Shown: piece after piece, positions 15,814-24,735 of the stretch
Layout of the letters: each line of letters opens with the position of its first letter
Position numbering within the stretch: the first letter of the stretch is position 1
From: Planctomycetaceae bacterium
Lineage (GTDB): Bacteria > Planctomycetota > Phycisphaerae > SM23-33
Assembly (NCBI GenBank): GCA_021371965.1
Contig: JAJFVE010000160.1
Location: forward strand, 6,176 to 70,175
DNA length: 64,000 nt
Direction of reading: 5' to 3'
Position numbers and translations under genes: made by a program
Notes under the pieces: generated by a model
What the model saw: only the letters and a program-made list of their open reading frames with translations
The model's database searches: none
Told to the model about the DNA's origin: nothing

Positions 15814-17166
15814 ATGCCAAACGCCCTTGCTGTAGAACTCAATAACACCATCCGGCAGGACAACCCGCACGTATTCCGACTGCTTTCGGAACTGGGACAG
15901 GAGTTGTATTTCCCCAAGGGAATCCTGACCCAGTCGGCTGAGGCCAAGCAGAAGGCGCACCGCCACAACGCGACGATCGGGATCGCCAGGGAAGATGGCC
16001 AAGCCATGCACCTATCGGCGGTGATGAAGCACTTCGCCGGGTTGACCCCCGACGAGGTGTTGCCTTACGCCCCGTCAACGGGGCTGCCCGGCCTGCGCAC
16101 CAAGTGGAAGGAATCGCTGCTCCAGAAGAACCCGTCGCTGAAGGGCAAGGCCTTCAGCTTGCCCATCGTCACCAACGGCATCACGCACGGGCTGAGCATT
16201 GTCGCAGATATGTTTGTCGAACGTGACGATCCCGTGTTGCTACCTGAGAAGCTCTGGGGCAACTACAACATGATCTTCGGCGTGCGGCGTGGCGCAAGGA
16301 TGGGCAGATACCCATTCTTCACAGACGCCGGAGGGTTCGATGTCCAAGGCTTCCAGAGGACACTGCTGGCACTTGCCGGGGCCAAGAAGATCGTCGTCGT
16401 CCTGAACTTTCCCAACAACCCCACCGGGTACACAGTGACGCGGGATGAAGCGGATGCAATCTGCACTGCTATCGAAGCGGCGGCAGATCGCGGCTGTAGC
16501 ATCGTGGCCGTCTGTGACGACGCGTACTTCGGCCTGTTTTATGGGCCGGAGGTGGCCAAGGAGTCGCTTTTTGTCCGCCTGGCTGACTGCCACGAGAACG
16601 TTTTGGCGGTCAAGCTGGACGGGGCAACGAAAGAGGATTATGTCTGGGGCATGCGGCTGGGCTTCATTACGCTTGGAGCCAAGGCCGCCACTCCCGCGAC
16701 CTATGAGGCATTGGAGAAGAAGATCGGCGGTTGTATCAGGGGCGCGATCTCCAATTGCCCGCAGCACTCGCAGTCCATCCTGCTCAAGGCGATGGCCGAT
16801 GGCAGCTATGCGGATCAGCGCCATGCAAAGCACGAGGTGCTGAGGCGGCGCGCCGCGGCGGTCACAGAAGTCCTGTCACAAGAGCAATACTCCACTGCCT
16901 GGACCCCATATCCGTTTAACTCGGGCTACTTCATGTGTCTCAAGCTCAAAGGGCTCAACGCCGAGTTGTTCCGTCTGCGGCTCCTGGAGCGATACGGAAT
17001 TGGCGTGATTGCCACCGCCGAGACGGACATACGCGTGGCGTTCTCATGCGTGGAGGAACGGGACATCCCCGATCTATTCGCGCAGATGTTCCGCTGTGCC
17101 CAAGAAATGGCATCAGATCCCAGCACCATGGCCCAGACAGTGCCTCCGGGGGCCTTTGAGGAGTAG
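15814..17166 (+). CDS. PLP-dependent class I/II aminotransferase
   Basis: A 450-residue fold-type I aminotransferase that moves an amino group between an amino acid and a 2-oxo acid. Features: YAPSTGLPGLRTKWKE (substrate/cofactor region), VLNFPNNPTGYTVT (the N-P-T-G loop), SIVAVCDDAYFGL (Asp and Tyr contacting PLP), and the Schiff-base lysine in LAVKLDGATKEDYVWGMRLGF. It starts four bases after PEPCK and ends three bases before the next gene, so it is in the same operon. Neighbours (oxaloacetate metabolism and shikimate genes) suggest an aspartate or aromatic aminotransferase; the substrate cannot be fixed from sequence. Confidence 0.85.
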   Translation: MPNALAVELNNTIRQDNPHVFRLLSELGQELYFPKGILTQSAEAKQKAHRHNATIGIAREDGQAMHLSAVMKHFAGLTPDEVLPYAPSTGLPGLRTKWKESLLQKNPSLKGKAFSLPIVTNGITHGLSIVADMFVERDDPVLLPEKLWGNYNMIFGVRRGARMGRYPFFTDAGGFDVQGFQRTLLALAGAKKIVVVLNFPNNPTGYTVTRDEADAICTAIEAAADRGCSIVAVCDDAYFGLFYGPEVAKESLFVRLADCHENVLAVKLDGATKEDYVWGMRLGFITLGAKAATPATYEALEKKIGGCIRGAISNCPQHSQSILLKAMADGSYADQRHAKHEVLRRRAAAVTEVLSQEQYSTAWTPYPFNSGYFMCLKLKGLNAELFRLRLLERYGIGVIATAETDIRVAFSCVEERDIPDLFAQMFRCAQEMASDPSTMAQTVPPGAFEE

Positions 17167-17169
17167 CGC

Positions 17170-18402
17170 ATGAGCAACACGATCTACATCGTTGACGTGA
17201 CCAATCGCGACGGCGTCCAGACGGCTAAACTCGGCCTGGCCAAGCTGGAAAAGACGATGGTCAACTTGTACCTGAATGACCTGGGCGTCTTCCAGAGCGA
17301 GTTTGGCTTTCCAACTACCCGCCATGAAACAAACTACCTTAACGCCAATGTTGAGCTGGCGGAACTGGGTGTGCTCAAGCCGATCATTTTGTCCGGCTGG
17401 ATAAGAGCGATTGCTGAAGATGTGGAGCTGACCTTCAAGATGACCCAGGTCCGGGACATGAACTTGTCCATCTCAACATCTGAGCAGATGACTCAAGGAA
17501 AGTTCCAGGGCAAGAAGACGCGAGAGGACGTTCTAAATGACATGGTGGGCGCCTTGGTTCGAGCCAAGGACTTGGGAGCCGGGACAGTCGGCGTCAATGC
17601 CGAAGATGCCTCAAGGACGGACATGCCCTTCCTGGTGCGATTCGCCCGGTCCGCCAAGGAACATGGGGCGAGCCGATTCCGCTATTGCGATACCCTCGGC
17701 TTCGGCGATCCCTTCACGATCTACGAGCGGGTCAAGGAATTGGCTGCCGAGACTGGTATGCCCATCGAGTTGCATTGCCATAACGATCTCGGCATGGCCG
17801 TGGCGTGCTCAATCGCCGGGGCTATGGGCGCGGTGGACGCCGGGGTGGACGCCTACATCAACACGTGCGTCAATGGCATCGGGGAGCGAGCTGGCAACGC
17901 CGATCTTCTCTCGGTCCTCCTGGCCGTCAGGAAATCCGCCGGTTTCGCAGGCAAGTACCAGCTCGATCCTCGGATTGATCTGTCGAAGGTCTGGCGGCTG
18001 GCCAAGTACGCGTCCTATGCCTTCGATGTGCCTATCCCCATCAACCAGCCGGGTGTCGGGGCCAACGCCTTCGCACATGCCTCCGGTATTCACGCTGATG
18101 GCGTGTTGAAGGACATCCGCAACTACGAACTCTATGACTATGAGGAACTCGGGCGAGGTGATCCGGAGATCATTGAAACCGGCCGGCACATCTGCGTCGG
18201 GGAATACAGTGGGATCAAGGGCTTCCGCAACGTTTACGAGAAGCTGGAGGTCGAGTTCCGCAGCGATGAAGAGGCGCGGGAAATCCTCGACCTGGTCCGG
18301 TACGCCAACGTTCTGAAGCAAAAACCGCTCGTCGCCGACGAATTGCGATTTATCGCCAAGCACCCAAAGCAGGTCAAGAAGCTCATGACGATTGTGCCAT
18401 GA
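17170..18402 (+). CDS. homocitrate/isopropylmalate synthase-family enzyme, candidate Re-citrate synthase
   Basis: A 410-residue TIM-barrel acyl-transferase of the HMGL-like family. The N-terminus (IYIVDVTNRDGVQTAKLGLAK) carries the DxxNRDG form of the metal-binding motif; the second metal site is MPIELHCHNDLGMAVA, and the family glycine-rich loop is NTCVNGIGERAGNADL. Such enzymes condense acetyl-CoA with a 2-oxo acid. Members with this variant N-terminus are usually labelled homocitrate synthase, but in anaerobes some are Re-face citrate synthases; position next to PEPCK and an aminotransferase (oxaloacetate use) makes citrate plausible. No leucine or lysine pathway gene is adjacent. The true product is not decided by sequence. 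Confidence 0.75.
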   Translation: MSNTIYIVDVTNRDGVQTAKLGLAKLEKTMVNLYLNDLGVFQSEFGFPTTRHETNYLNANVELAELGVLKPIILSGWIRAIAEDVELTFKMTQVRDMNLSISTSEQMTQGKFQGKKTREDVLNDMVGALVRAKDLGAGTVGVNAEDASRTDMPFLVRFARSAKEHGASRFRYCDTLGFGDPFTIYERVKELAAETGMPIELHCHNDLGMAVACSIAGAMGAVDAGVDAYINTCVNGIGERAGNADLLSVLLAVRKSAGFAGKYQLDPRIDLSKVWRLAKYASYAFDVPIPINQPGVGANAFAHASGIHADGVLKDIRNYELYDYEELGRGDPEIIETGRHICVGEYSGIKGFRNVYEKLEVEFRSDEEAREILDLVRYANVLKQKPLVADELRFIAKHPKQVKKLMTIVP

Positions 18403-18478
18403 GACGAGGCGCCTAACTCGGTGGAAGTAGCCCCACGAGGAATCCATCGCCAGCTTGGAATGACAGGAGAAGATTCAG

Positions 18479-19825
18479 ATGATCGGATGTCATATAGGTA
18501 GGATGTTCCAGGTTTCTGTCGCAGGCGGGTCGTACCAGGAAGGCCTGACGGCGATGCTGCAGGGCGTGCCGCCGGGGATGCTCCTGACCGAGCAGGAGAT
18601 CTACGGCGACCTGCTGCTGCGCAAGCCCGGGGCGGATGAGCTATCCAGCCCTCGCAAGGAGCCAGACCTTCCGATCATCTATACTGGCTTGAATGCGGCC
18701 GACACCATCGAGGGCGCCGCCAACCGCAACCACACCAACGGCACGCCGTTGACGATTCTGATTCCCAACCTGGACCGGCACTTCATCCATGTCAAACAGT
18801 ACCAGGACACCAACCGCACGCCGCGTCCAGGCCACGCTTCGTACGCCTCGTTCGTGAAATACGGGCCCGACGACGACGCCATTGGAGCGGGCATCTTCAG
18901 CGGTCGATACACATGCACTATCGTGGCTGCCGGTTTCGTAGCGAAGAAAGTTCTCGAACGCTGCGGCATCCGAGTCTTCTCGTACATCCGCGAGTTGGCA
19001 GGAGTCCGGTGCGGCGAGATCGACCCCAACAAGGCGATGGAGTATACGGAGGCGTACAAGAGGTTCCGCCGCGACACCGACCCATTCTATCAGCAGGTCT
19101 ACGTCAACGCACGAGTCAACATGGACATGCGGTTTCTCCAGAAGGCTGCCGTCTTCGCGCAGATCGAGAACGAGATCGACGTGATCCGCGCCAAGGCTCC
19201 GCCGATCAGTGCCAAGTGGGTCCTGGATCAATACGGCGTGCATCATGTCATCAACTGCCCGGACGTGGCGGCTGCTGGCGAGATGCTGGAGGCAGCCAAT
19301 TGGATCACTTCGACCGGTGACTCCTCCGGTGGCGTGGTGGAGGTGGTTGCCTTGGGCGTCCCGGCAGGGCTTGGGGAACCCGTGTTCGACAAACTTGACG
19401 CCGAGCTTGGGCGGATGCTGGGCATCGGCGCAGTCAAAGGCGTGGAGGTGGGCGCAGGCTTTGCAGTCAAGGACTTGACCGGCATCCAGTCCAACGATGC
19501 CATGGAAGCCCGAGAAGGCAAAGTCGCCTTTCGATCTAACCAAGCCGGCGGCATTACCGGCGGCCTGGCGACGGGCCAGCCCATCGTGGTCCGCCTGGCG
19601 GTCAAGCCCACGCCCACCATCGACAAGCCCCAGCAGACCATCGACAAGTACACGCTGGAAAACAAGCAGCTGGCCGCCATCACGCGGCGGGATCCTACCA
19701 TCGTCGGTCGTATTTGGCCCGTCGCAGAGAACTACACGGCGATGGTCCTTCTGGACCATCTGATTGCCCATTACGGGTACCAGGCACTGAAGGACCGGTT
19801 CGATTCAACGGCGTCCATCCGCTGA
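18479..19825 (+). CDS. aroC: chorismate synthase
   Basis: A 448-residue chorismate synthase, which converts 5-enolpyruvylshikimate 3-phosphate to chorismate using reduced FMN. Signature elements: RPGHASYASFVKYG (a form of the signature near the phosphate site), SGRYTCTIVAAGFVAKKVL, and the C-terminal SNQAGGITGGLATGQPIVVRLAVKPTPTI. The protein is longer than the usual 360-390 residues, with extra sequence around residues 200-260. ATG at 18479 follows a GACAGGAGA ribosome site. A 76-base gap separates it from the preceding gene, and DAHP synthase follows within 27 bases, pairing the first and last steps of the shikimate pathway. Confidence 0.9.
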   Translation: MIGCHIGRMFQVSVAGGSYQEGLTAMLQGVPPGMLLTEQEIYGDLLLRKPGADELSSPRKEPDLPIIYTGLNAADTIEGAANRNHTNGTPLTILIPNLDRHFIHVKQYQDTNRTPRPGHASYASFVKYGPDDDAIGAGIFSGRYTCTIVAAGFVAKKVLERCGIRVFSYIRELAGVRCGEIDPNKAMEYTEAYKRFRRDTDPFYQQVYVNARVNMDMRFLQKAAVFAQIENEIDVIRAKAPPISAKWVLDQYGVHHVINCPDVAAAGEMLEAANWITSTGDSSGGVVEVVALGVPAGLGEPVFDKLDAELGRMLGIGAVKGVEVGAGFAVKDLTGIQSNDAMEAREGKVAFRSNQAGGITGGLATGQPIVVRLAVKPTPTIDKPQQTIDKYTLENKQLAAITRRDPTIVGRIWPVAENYTAMVLLDHLIAHYGYQALKDRFDSTASIR

Positions 19826-19851
19826 ATGAATGGCTGCCAGGGAGCAATAAC

Positions 19852-20880
19852 ATGGTTGTGATTATGAAGCCTGACGCGGGCGACGAAGACATCCGCCGGG
19901 TCGTAGAGAAAATCCGGTCCGAAGGCATGGATGCTCACGTCAGCCGCGGTAAAGAGACCACAATCATCGGCATCATTGGCGACGAGCGGGAGATAGATTT
20001 TGCCTCACTCGGTGCGCTTCCGCACGTGGATCGAGCGATGCCGATCCTCAAGCCCTTCAAGTACGTCAGCCGGGACGTATGTCCTCAGGACAGGGTTGTT
20101 CGCGTAGGGAACGTCGAGATAGGCAAAGACCTGGTGTTTATCGCCGGGCCGTGTTCGGTGGAGGATGAGGACACCACGCTGCTGATTGCCGAACAGGTGC
20201 GGCAGGCTGGTGCCGATGTTTTTCGGGCCGGTGCGTACAAGCCAAGGACGTCCCCTTGGTCCTTCCAGGGCCTTCGGGAGAAAGGCTTGGAGATTCTCTC
20301 AAAGGTCAGGCGCGAAACCGGTCTGCCCATCTGCACCGAGGTCATCGACACCAGCGACATCGATGCTGTCGGTGAGCATACGGACATCTATCAGGTAGGC
20401 ATGAGGAACATGCGGAATTACGCCCTGCTGACCAAGCTCGGCAAGACCGACAAGCCCGTCTTGCTGAAGCGGGGTGATTCGGCCACGCTGTATGAATGGC
20501 TTGCAGCCGCTGATTACATCGTCAGAAACGGCAACGAGAACGTCATTCTCTGCGAGCGCGGCATCCGAACCTTCGAGAGCTATACGCGTAACACGCTCGA
20601 CTTGAACGCCGTCGCAGGGGCCAAGATTGAATCGTGTCTTCCGGTGCTTGTGGACCCTAGTCACGGTACTGGCAGGTCCGACATGGTGGCCCCAATGAGC
20701 AGTGCATCGGTCGCCGCCGGGGCCGACGGCCTCATGCTGGAAGTGCATTCTGAACCGCAGAAGGCATGGTCCGACGCCGCCCAGACCATCACGCCGCGAG
20801 AGCTCAAGGACATCGTGGAGGCGTGCAGGGCGCTACGCGGACTCCAACATAACGTTGGGCAACGGGAGAACCAGAAATGA
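19852..20880 (+). CDS. aroF: 3-deoxy-7-phosphoheptulonate (DAHP) synthase with N-terminal regulatory-like domain
   Basis: A 342-residue DAHP synthase, which condenses PEP and erythrose 4-phosphate at the start of the shikimate pathway. The short N-terminal ferredoxin-like domain (MVVIMKPDAGDEDIRRVVEKI) is the type seen in the Thermotoga-like class, where it mediates feedback control. The catalytic barrel carries VFIAGPCSVED, FRAGAYKPRTSPWSFQG, VLLKRG and VLVDPSHGTGRSD. The ATG at 19852 has GGGAG seven bases upstream; the longer frame overlaps the end of aroC and is rejected. It overlaps the next gene by ATGA. Confidence 0.95.
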   Translation: MVVIMKPDAGDEDIRRVVEKIRSEGMDAHVSRGKETTIIGIIGDEREIDFASLGALPHVDRAMPILKPFKYVSRDVCPQDRVVRVGNVEIGKDLVFIAGPCSVEDEDTTLLIAEQVRQAGADVFRAGAYKPRTSPWSFQGLREKGLEILSKVRRETGLPICTEVIDTSDIDAVGEHTDIYQVGMRNMRNYALLTKLGKTDKPVLLKRGDSATLYEWLAAADYIVRNGNENVILCERGIRTFESYTRNTLDLNAVAGAKIESCLPVLVDPSHGTGRSDMVAPMSSASVAAGADGLMLEVHSEPQKAWSDAAQTITPRELKDIVEACRALRGLQHNVGQRENQK

Positions 20881-21500
20881 TATTCGCTGGAGTATGGTCG
20901 GAATGGGCGACAATACGAAGTGATCTGTTTCATTGGCGGAAGCGTCTGGCCATAGGTCGCAAGCTCGCTCTGTGTCTTGGAATGGCCTGCCTCACGGGGC
21001 TTCTGGCTCAAGTCCGGGTTCCGCTGCCCTTCACGCCGGTGCCGGTGACAGGGCAGGTGGTAGCGGTCCTTCTGGCCGGCATCTTGCTGGGAAGGCGCTT
21101 TGGCGCAGTCAGCCAGGTGATCTATGTCGGTCTTGGAGCAGTCGGCGTACCGTGGTTTTCCGGCTGGACTTCCGGTTCCCTGTTCGGCCCGACGGCTGGA
21201 TATTTGCTTGGGTTCATTGCGGCGGCTGGCTTGATCGGGTGGCTTGTCGACAACCATCCTTCTGTTCGACGATTGCCTTGGTTGTTGGTGTTGATGTCCT
21301 CCGGGATCGGGATCATCTACCTGTTGGGAGCCCTCCAGTTCGCGTGGGTAACGCGAATGGACCTGACGTACACGCTGAAATTCGCCGTTCTGCCGTTCAT
21401 CCCGTTTGACGTGGCCAAGGCCATTCTGGCCGCTTCCGTTTCGTCTGCCCTGCTGCCGAAACAGAAGCGATGCCATCGCGGCGGTGAGGCACCGAGATGA
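20877..21500 (+). CDS. bioY: biotin transporter BioY (ECF substrate-binding component)
   Basis: A 207-residue membrane protein of the BioY family. Typical elements: RVPLPFTPVPVTGQ near the first span, LGRRFGAVSQVIYVGLGAVGVPWFSG, GPTAGYLLGFI, and the C-terminal FIPFDVAKAILAA. BioY captures biotin as the S component of an energy-coupling-factor transporter, or works alone. It is translationally coupled (ATGA overlap) to DAHP synthase before it and to the HAD-Sua5 gene after it. The ECF ATPase and T component are not in the window. Confidence 0.9.
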   Translation: MIFAGVWSEWATIRSDLFHWRKRLAIGRKLALCLGMACLTGLLAQVRVPLPFTPVPVTGQVVAVLLAGILLGRRFGAVSQVIYVGLGAVGVPWFSGWTSGSLFGPTAGYLLGFIAAAGLIGWLVDNHPSVRRLPWLLVLMSSGIGIIYLLGALQFAWVTRMDLTYTLKFAVLPFIPFDVAKAILAASVSSALLPKQKRCHRGGEAPR

Positions 21501-23011
21501 ATCTCGCGATATTCCTGGATCGCGATGGGACGATCATTGAGGATCGCGGGCACTTGCGAAGCCCGTCGCAGGTCGTGTTCTTTCCGGACACGGTGCGAGC
21601 CCTTCGGATGCTCCAGCAGCGATTCCGGCTCTTTATCGTGACCAACCAACCAGGAATCGCTGAAGGAGTCATCGGACCCGACGATGTGGCCGGGGTACAT
21701 GACTTCGTCCTGGACCACCTTGCGCAGTCCGGCATAAACATCGAACGGGTGTATTGCTGCCCGCATCGGCGGGTGGATGGTTGCCGCTGCATCAAACCCA
21801 AGCCGTACTACTTGCGGCGGGCGGCACGTGAATACGGCATCGACCTGCGAAAATCGTTCGTCGTCGGCGACCATCCACATGACGTGGAACTGGCGAGCAA
21901 TGCCGGAGCGACCGGCATCTACGTCCTGACCGGACACGGAGAGAAACACCGAGCGGACCTGCCCGCGGAGGCGATTGTCACGTCTGGCATCTGGGCGGCC
22001 GCAACACGTATCGTCGAGATGTCCGGTCCTAGAGATTGCCGGGACGTGGGCAATGAGATATCGCGCGCGGCCGGGATCCTCCGGGCCGGCGGCGTGGTCG
22101 CCTTTGCCACCGAGACGGTCTATGGCTTGGGCGCAAACGTGTTCGACACCGAGGCCGTGGCCCGCGTGTTTGAGATCAAGGGCAGACCCCGGTTTGACCC
22201 GCTGATCGCCCACGTCAGCGACCGCCGTCAGGCCCGGTCGCTTGTCGCCTGTTTCCCGAAGGTGGCGCGGAAGCTCGCCCGACGGTTCTGGCCGGGCCCT
22301 CTGACGCTGGTACTTCCCAAGAGCGACCGCGTGCCTGATATCGTCACCGCCGGGCTGCCCACCGTGGCCGTCCGCATGCCAGACCACCCGGCGGCGCTGG
22401 CGCTTATTCGAGAGGCCGGCGTGCCGTTGGCCGCGCCGAGCGCCAACCCGTTCGGCCGCGCCAGCCCGACGACGGCAGAGCACGTTCGGCAACAACTAGG
22501 CGGGGATGTCGAACTGGTGCTCGACGGCGGACCATGCCGGGTGGGTATCGAGTCCACCGTCGTCTCGCTAGTTGAAGGCAAGCCGGCCCTTCTCCGCGCT
22601 GGCGGCGTGGCCGTGGAAGACATCGAGGCCGTGGTCGGCCCGGTGTTGCGGCCGACATCCGCCCCCAACCATCCCGCCGCCCCGGGACAGCTTCCCCAGC
22701 ACTACGCGCCGCGAACACCACTGGCCTTGTACGCGAACGATCTGCACCCGGTAACCGGCCAGCGAACGGGGTTGCTGTCCTTCCGTGGACGTTCGGTTTC
22801 GCTCGGGTTTGCGGCTGTCGAGGTTCTCTCGCCCTATGGCGATCTTGAGGAGGCGGCAGCCAATCTCTTTGCGGCTCTGCATCGACTGGATGCCTTGGGC
22901 CTGGACCTCATACTCGCTGACCCGGTTCCAGACACAGGGCTTGGACTGGCGATCAACGACCGCCTGCGAAGGGCTTCGTCCGTGGCTGGTCGCGTGGAGA
23001 AGGTCACATGA
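21497..23011 (+). CDS. fusion of a GmhB-like HAD phosphatase with Sua5-type threonylcarbamoyl-AMP synthase
   Basis: A 504-residue two-part protein. Residues 1-165 are a HAD phosphatase of the GmhB/histidinol-phosphate type: LDRDGTI, FIVTNQPGIA, the zinc-binding YCCPHRRVDGCRC and VVGDHPHDV. Residues about 180-385 are a YrdC/Sua5 domain (VVAFATETVYGLGANVFD, KGRPRFDPLIAHV, SANPFGRASPT), followed by the PGQLPQHYAP linker and the C-terminal Sua5 domain to 504. The second part should make threonylcarbamoyl-AMP for tRNA t6A; the first should dephosphorylate a sugar bisphosphate. Reading is continuous, with no sign of frameshift. It overlaps genes on both sides by four bases. Confidence 0.9.
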   Translation: MNLAIFLDRDGTIIEDRGHLRSPSQVVFFPDTVRALRMLQQRFRLFIVTNQPGIAEGVIGPDDVAGVHDFVLDHLAQSGINIERVYCCPHRRVDGCRCIKPKPYYLRRAAREYGIDLRKSFVVGDHPHDVELASNAGATGIYVLTGHGEKHRADLPAEAIVTSGIWAAATRIVEMSGPRDCRDVGNEISRAAGILRAGGVVAFATETVYGLGANVFDTEAVARVFEIKGRPRFDPLIAHVSDRRQARSLVACFPKVARKLARRFWPGPLTLVLPKSDRVPDIVTAGLPTVAVRMPDHPAALALIREAGVPLAAPSANPFGRASPTTAEHVRQQLGGDVELVLDGGPCRVGIESTVVSLVEGKPALLRAGGVAVEDIEAVVGPVLRPTSAPNHPAAPGQLPQHYAPRTPLALYANDLHPVTGQRTGLLSFRGRSVSLGFAAVEVLSPYGDLEEAAANLFAALHRLDALGLDLILADPVPDTGLGLAINDRLRRASSVAGRVEKVT

Positions 23012-23598
23012 ACGATGGAGTGCCCAACTTGCGGCCCAATTCCACCGGTGACATGCCTTGCGTGGATTCCTCGGTCTACATCGACCCGACCGCGCAGGTG
23101 ATTGGCAACGTGCAGATCGATGCGGGCACCTTTGTCGGACCAACCGCCGTTCTCCGTGCGGACGAAGCGGATGCCGACGGCAAAGTTCACCCGCTTTTGA
23201 TCGGACCAGGGGCCAATGTACAGGACGGCGTCATCGTCCATGCGCTGAAGGGAACGCGGGTGGTCGTGGGAAGGGCATCGTCTCTGTCCCACGGAGCCGT
23301 CGTGCATGGCCCGGCGGAGGTCGGAGCCGGCTGCTTCATCGGCTTTCGCGCGGTTGTGTTCAACGCTGTCCTTGGCGACGGCGTGTATGTGGGGTCGGCG
23401 GCCGTTGTCCAGAACGTGCGCCTGGCGGCCGGAGCACTCGTGCCCCCTGGTCGCGTGGTCCTCACGCAGGACCAAGCCGACGCCCTGGGACAGACCGGAG
23501 CGGAAGAAAGGCTCTTTATGCAGGGCGTCGTCGCGGCTAACGCGGGATTGGCCGCGGGCTATCTGCGATCTGACCTGGAAAGGACACAACAGAGATGA
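23008..23598 (+). CDS. gamma-carbonic anhydrase-like hexapeptide-repeat protein
   Basis: A 196-residue left-handed beta-helix protein. Hexapeptide repeats run from about residue 25 to 140 (VYIDPTAQVIGNVQI, GAGCFIGFRAVVF, GDGVYVGSAAVV). Histidines in VIVHALKGTRV and SLSHGAVVHGP are placed like the zinc ligands of gamma-class carbonic anhydrases, so it may hydrate CO2 or only bind metal. It overlaps the HAD-Sua5 gene and purE by four bases each. PurE uses CO2, which gives a plausible though unproven link. Confidence 0.75.
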   Translation: MNDGVPNLRPNSTGDMPCVDSSVYIDPTAQVIGNVQIDAGTFVGPTAVLRADEADADGKVHPLLIGPGANVQDGVIVHALKGTRVVVGRASSLSHGAVVHGPAEVGAGCFIGFRAVVFNAVLGDGVYVGSAAVVQNVRLAAGALVPPGRVVLTQDQADALGQTGAEERLFMQGVVAANAGLAAGYLRSDLERTQQR

Positions 23599-24134
23599 CG
23601 GCTCTCGTTTCAATCGTGATGGGCAGCAAGTCGGACCTGGAGGTCATGTCCGAGGCCGCGAAAGTTCTGCGGGAGTTCGGCGTGCCTTGCGAGCTGCGGG
23701 TGATCTCGGCGCACCGCACGCCCGGCAGGGCGCACGAGTTTGGGCGCTCGGCGGAGGATCGCGGCACAAAGGTCATCATCGCCGGGGCCGGCAAGGCAGC
23801 CCACTTGGCCGGTGTGATGGCATCCCTGACCACGCTGCCGGTGATCGGCGTGCCCATGACGACTTCGGACCTTGGCGGGCTGGACTCCCTGCTCTCCACG
23901 GTCCAGATGCCCGGCGGCATCCCCGTGGCCACTACTGCCATCGGCAAGGCCGGGGCTGTCAATGCCGGCCTGCTGGCGGTTGCGATCCTGGCCCTATCCG
24001 ACGGGGAACTCCGAGCCAAACTCAAGGCGTACCGCCAGAAGATGCAGACGGACGTGGAGAAAGCGGACCTCGAAGTACAGGAGAGCGGGAATGGAGATCC
24101 GAAACGTGCGGATCGAGATCATTCCGGCGGATGA
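23595..24134 (+). CDS. purE: phosphoribosylaminoimidazole carboxylase catalytic subunit (PurE)
   Basis: A 179-residue PurE, which acts in purine synthesis on (carboxy)aminoimidazole ribotide. Motifs: VSIVMGSKSDLEVM (phosphate binding), RVISAHRTPGRA (catalytic His), VIIAGAGKAAHLAGVMASLTTLPVIGVPM and GGLDSLLSTVQMPGGIPVATTAIG. The usual GGAAHLPG reads GKAAHLAG, a small departure. The last 20 residues (SGNGDPKRADRDHSGG) lie over the start of the next gene and look like an extended tail. No purK is present nearby. Confidence 0.9.
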   Translation: MTALVSIVMGSKSDLEVMSEAAKVLREFGVPCELRVISAHRTPGRAHEFGRSAEDRGTKVIIAGAGKAAHLAGVMASLTTLPVIGVPMTTSDLGGLDSLLSTVQMPGGIPVATTAIGKAGAVNAGLLAVAILALSDGELRAKLKAYRQKMQTDVEKADLEVQESGNGDPKRADRDHSGG

Positions 24135-24459
24135 CGGTGTCCTCGACATCCGCTGCTTTGAATTACCATCCGCGAGCTGCTACCGCAGATGGAAGATGCT
24201 CCTTGGCGAGGCGATGGACCTCGCGAAGTGGTGGCTCTCGGAGGGTCGAGACGCTCGCCGTCGCAGTCTGCCCATCCGATCCTTGCGGTCGGGCAACGTG
24301 TTGGTTTCGATGGCCACGCTTGAGACTATCGATGTGCGCGGGCTTGACGCTCAAGGGAGGCAGAAGCTGAATGGATGCTCCTTGCCCAAAGAAGTCGTTC
24401 AATTCCTGTCAACGCGGCTGACGGAGCACCGGCAGGAACAGGCCGCACCGCCGTCCTGA
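24091..24459 (+). CDS. hypothetical protein overlapping the 3' end of purE
   Basis: A 122-residue protein, not recognised: MEIRNVRIEIIPADDGVLDIRCF..., a basic middle (EGRDARRRSLPIRSLRSG) and LPKEVVQFLSTRLTEHRQEQ near the end. The ATG at 24091 has AGGAGAGCGGGA before it, a strong ribosome site lying within the purE coding region; the two genes overlap by 44 bases. It ends the long plus-strand operon. The good ribosome site and codon use support a real gene. Confidence 0.55.
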   Translation: MEIRNVRIEIIPADDGVLDIRCFELPSASCYRRWKMLLGEAMDLAKWWLSEGRDARRRSLPIRSLRSGNVLVSMATLETIDVRGLDAQGRQKLNGCSLPKEVVQFLSTRLTEHRQEQAAPPS

Positions 24460-24735
24460 TTGGAGCACGCAAATCTTGGACCACCGCCAGCGGAATGCAA
24501 GCCCATAACCCCAAGGTCTCAGTTCCCCATCTCGCGCGCAATAACCTGCCTGTCATCACAAACAATTCGCTGGTCGGGTTATGAGGTCGAGACATTCCGG
24601 CGACTTCTGCCATGTCTATGTTCCATGTCGGGGGGGTGGCTTGGGAGGGTGGACCGCTTCTAGCCCGGACTGACGCCGGAAGAGATGCCTCGATTCTGCT
24701 CCGCGTTCCGTCATTGAATGAATCGGCCAATATTC

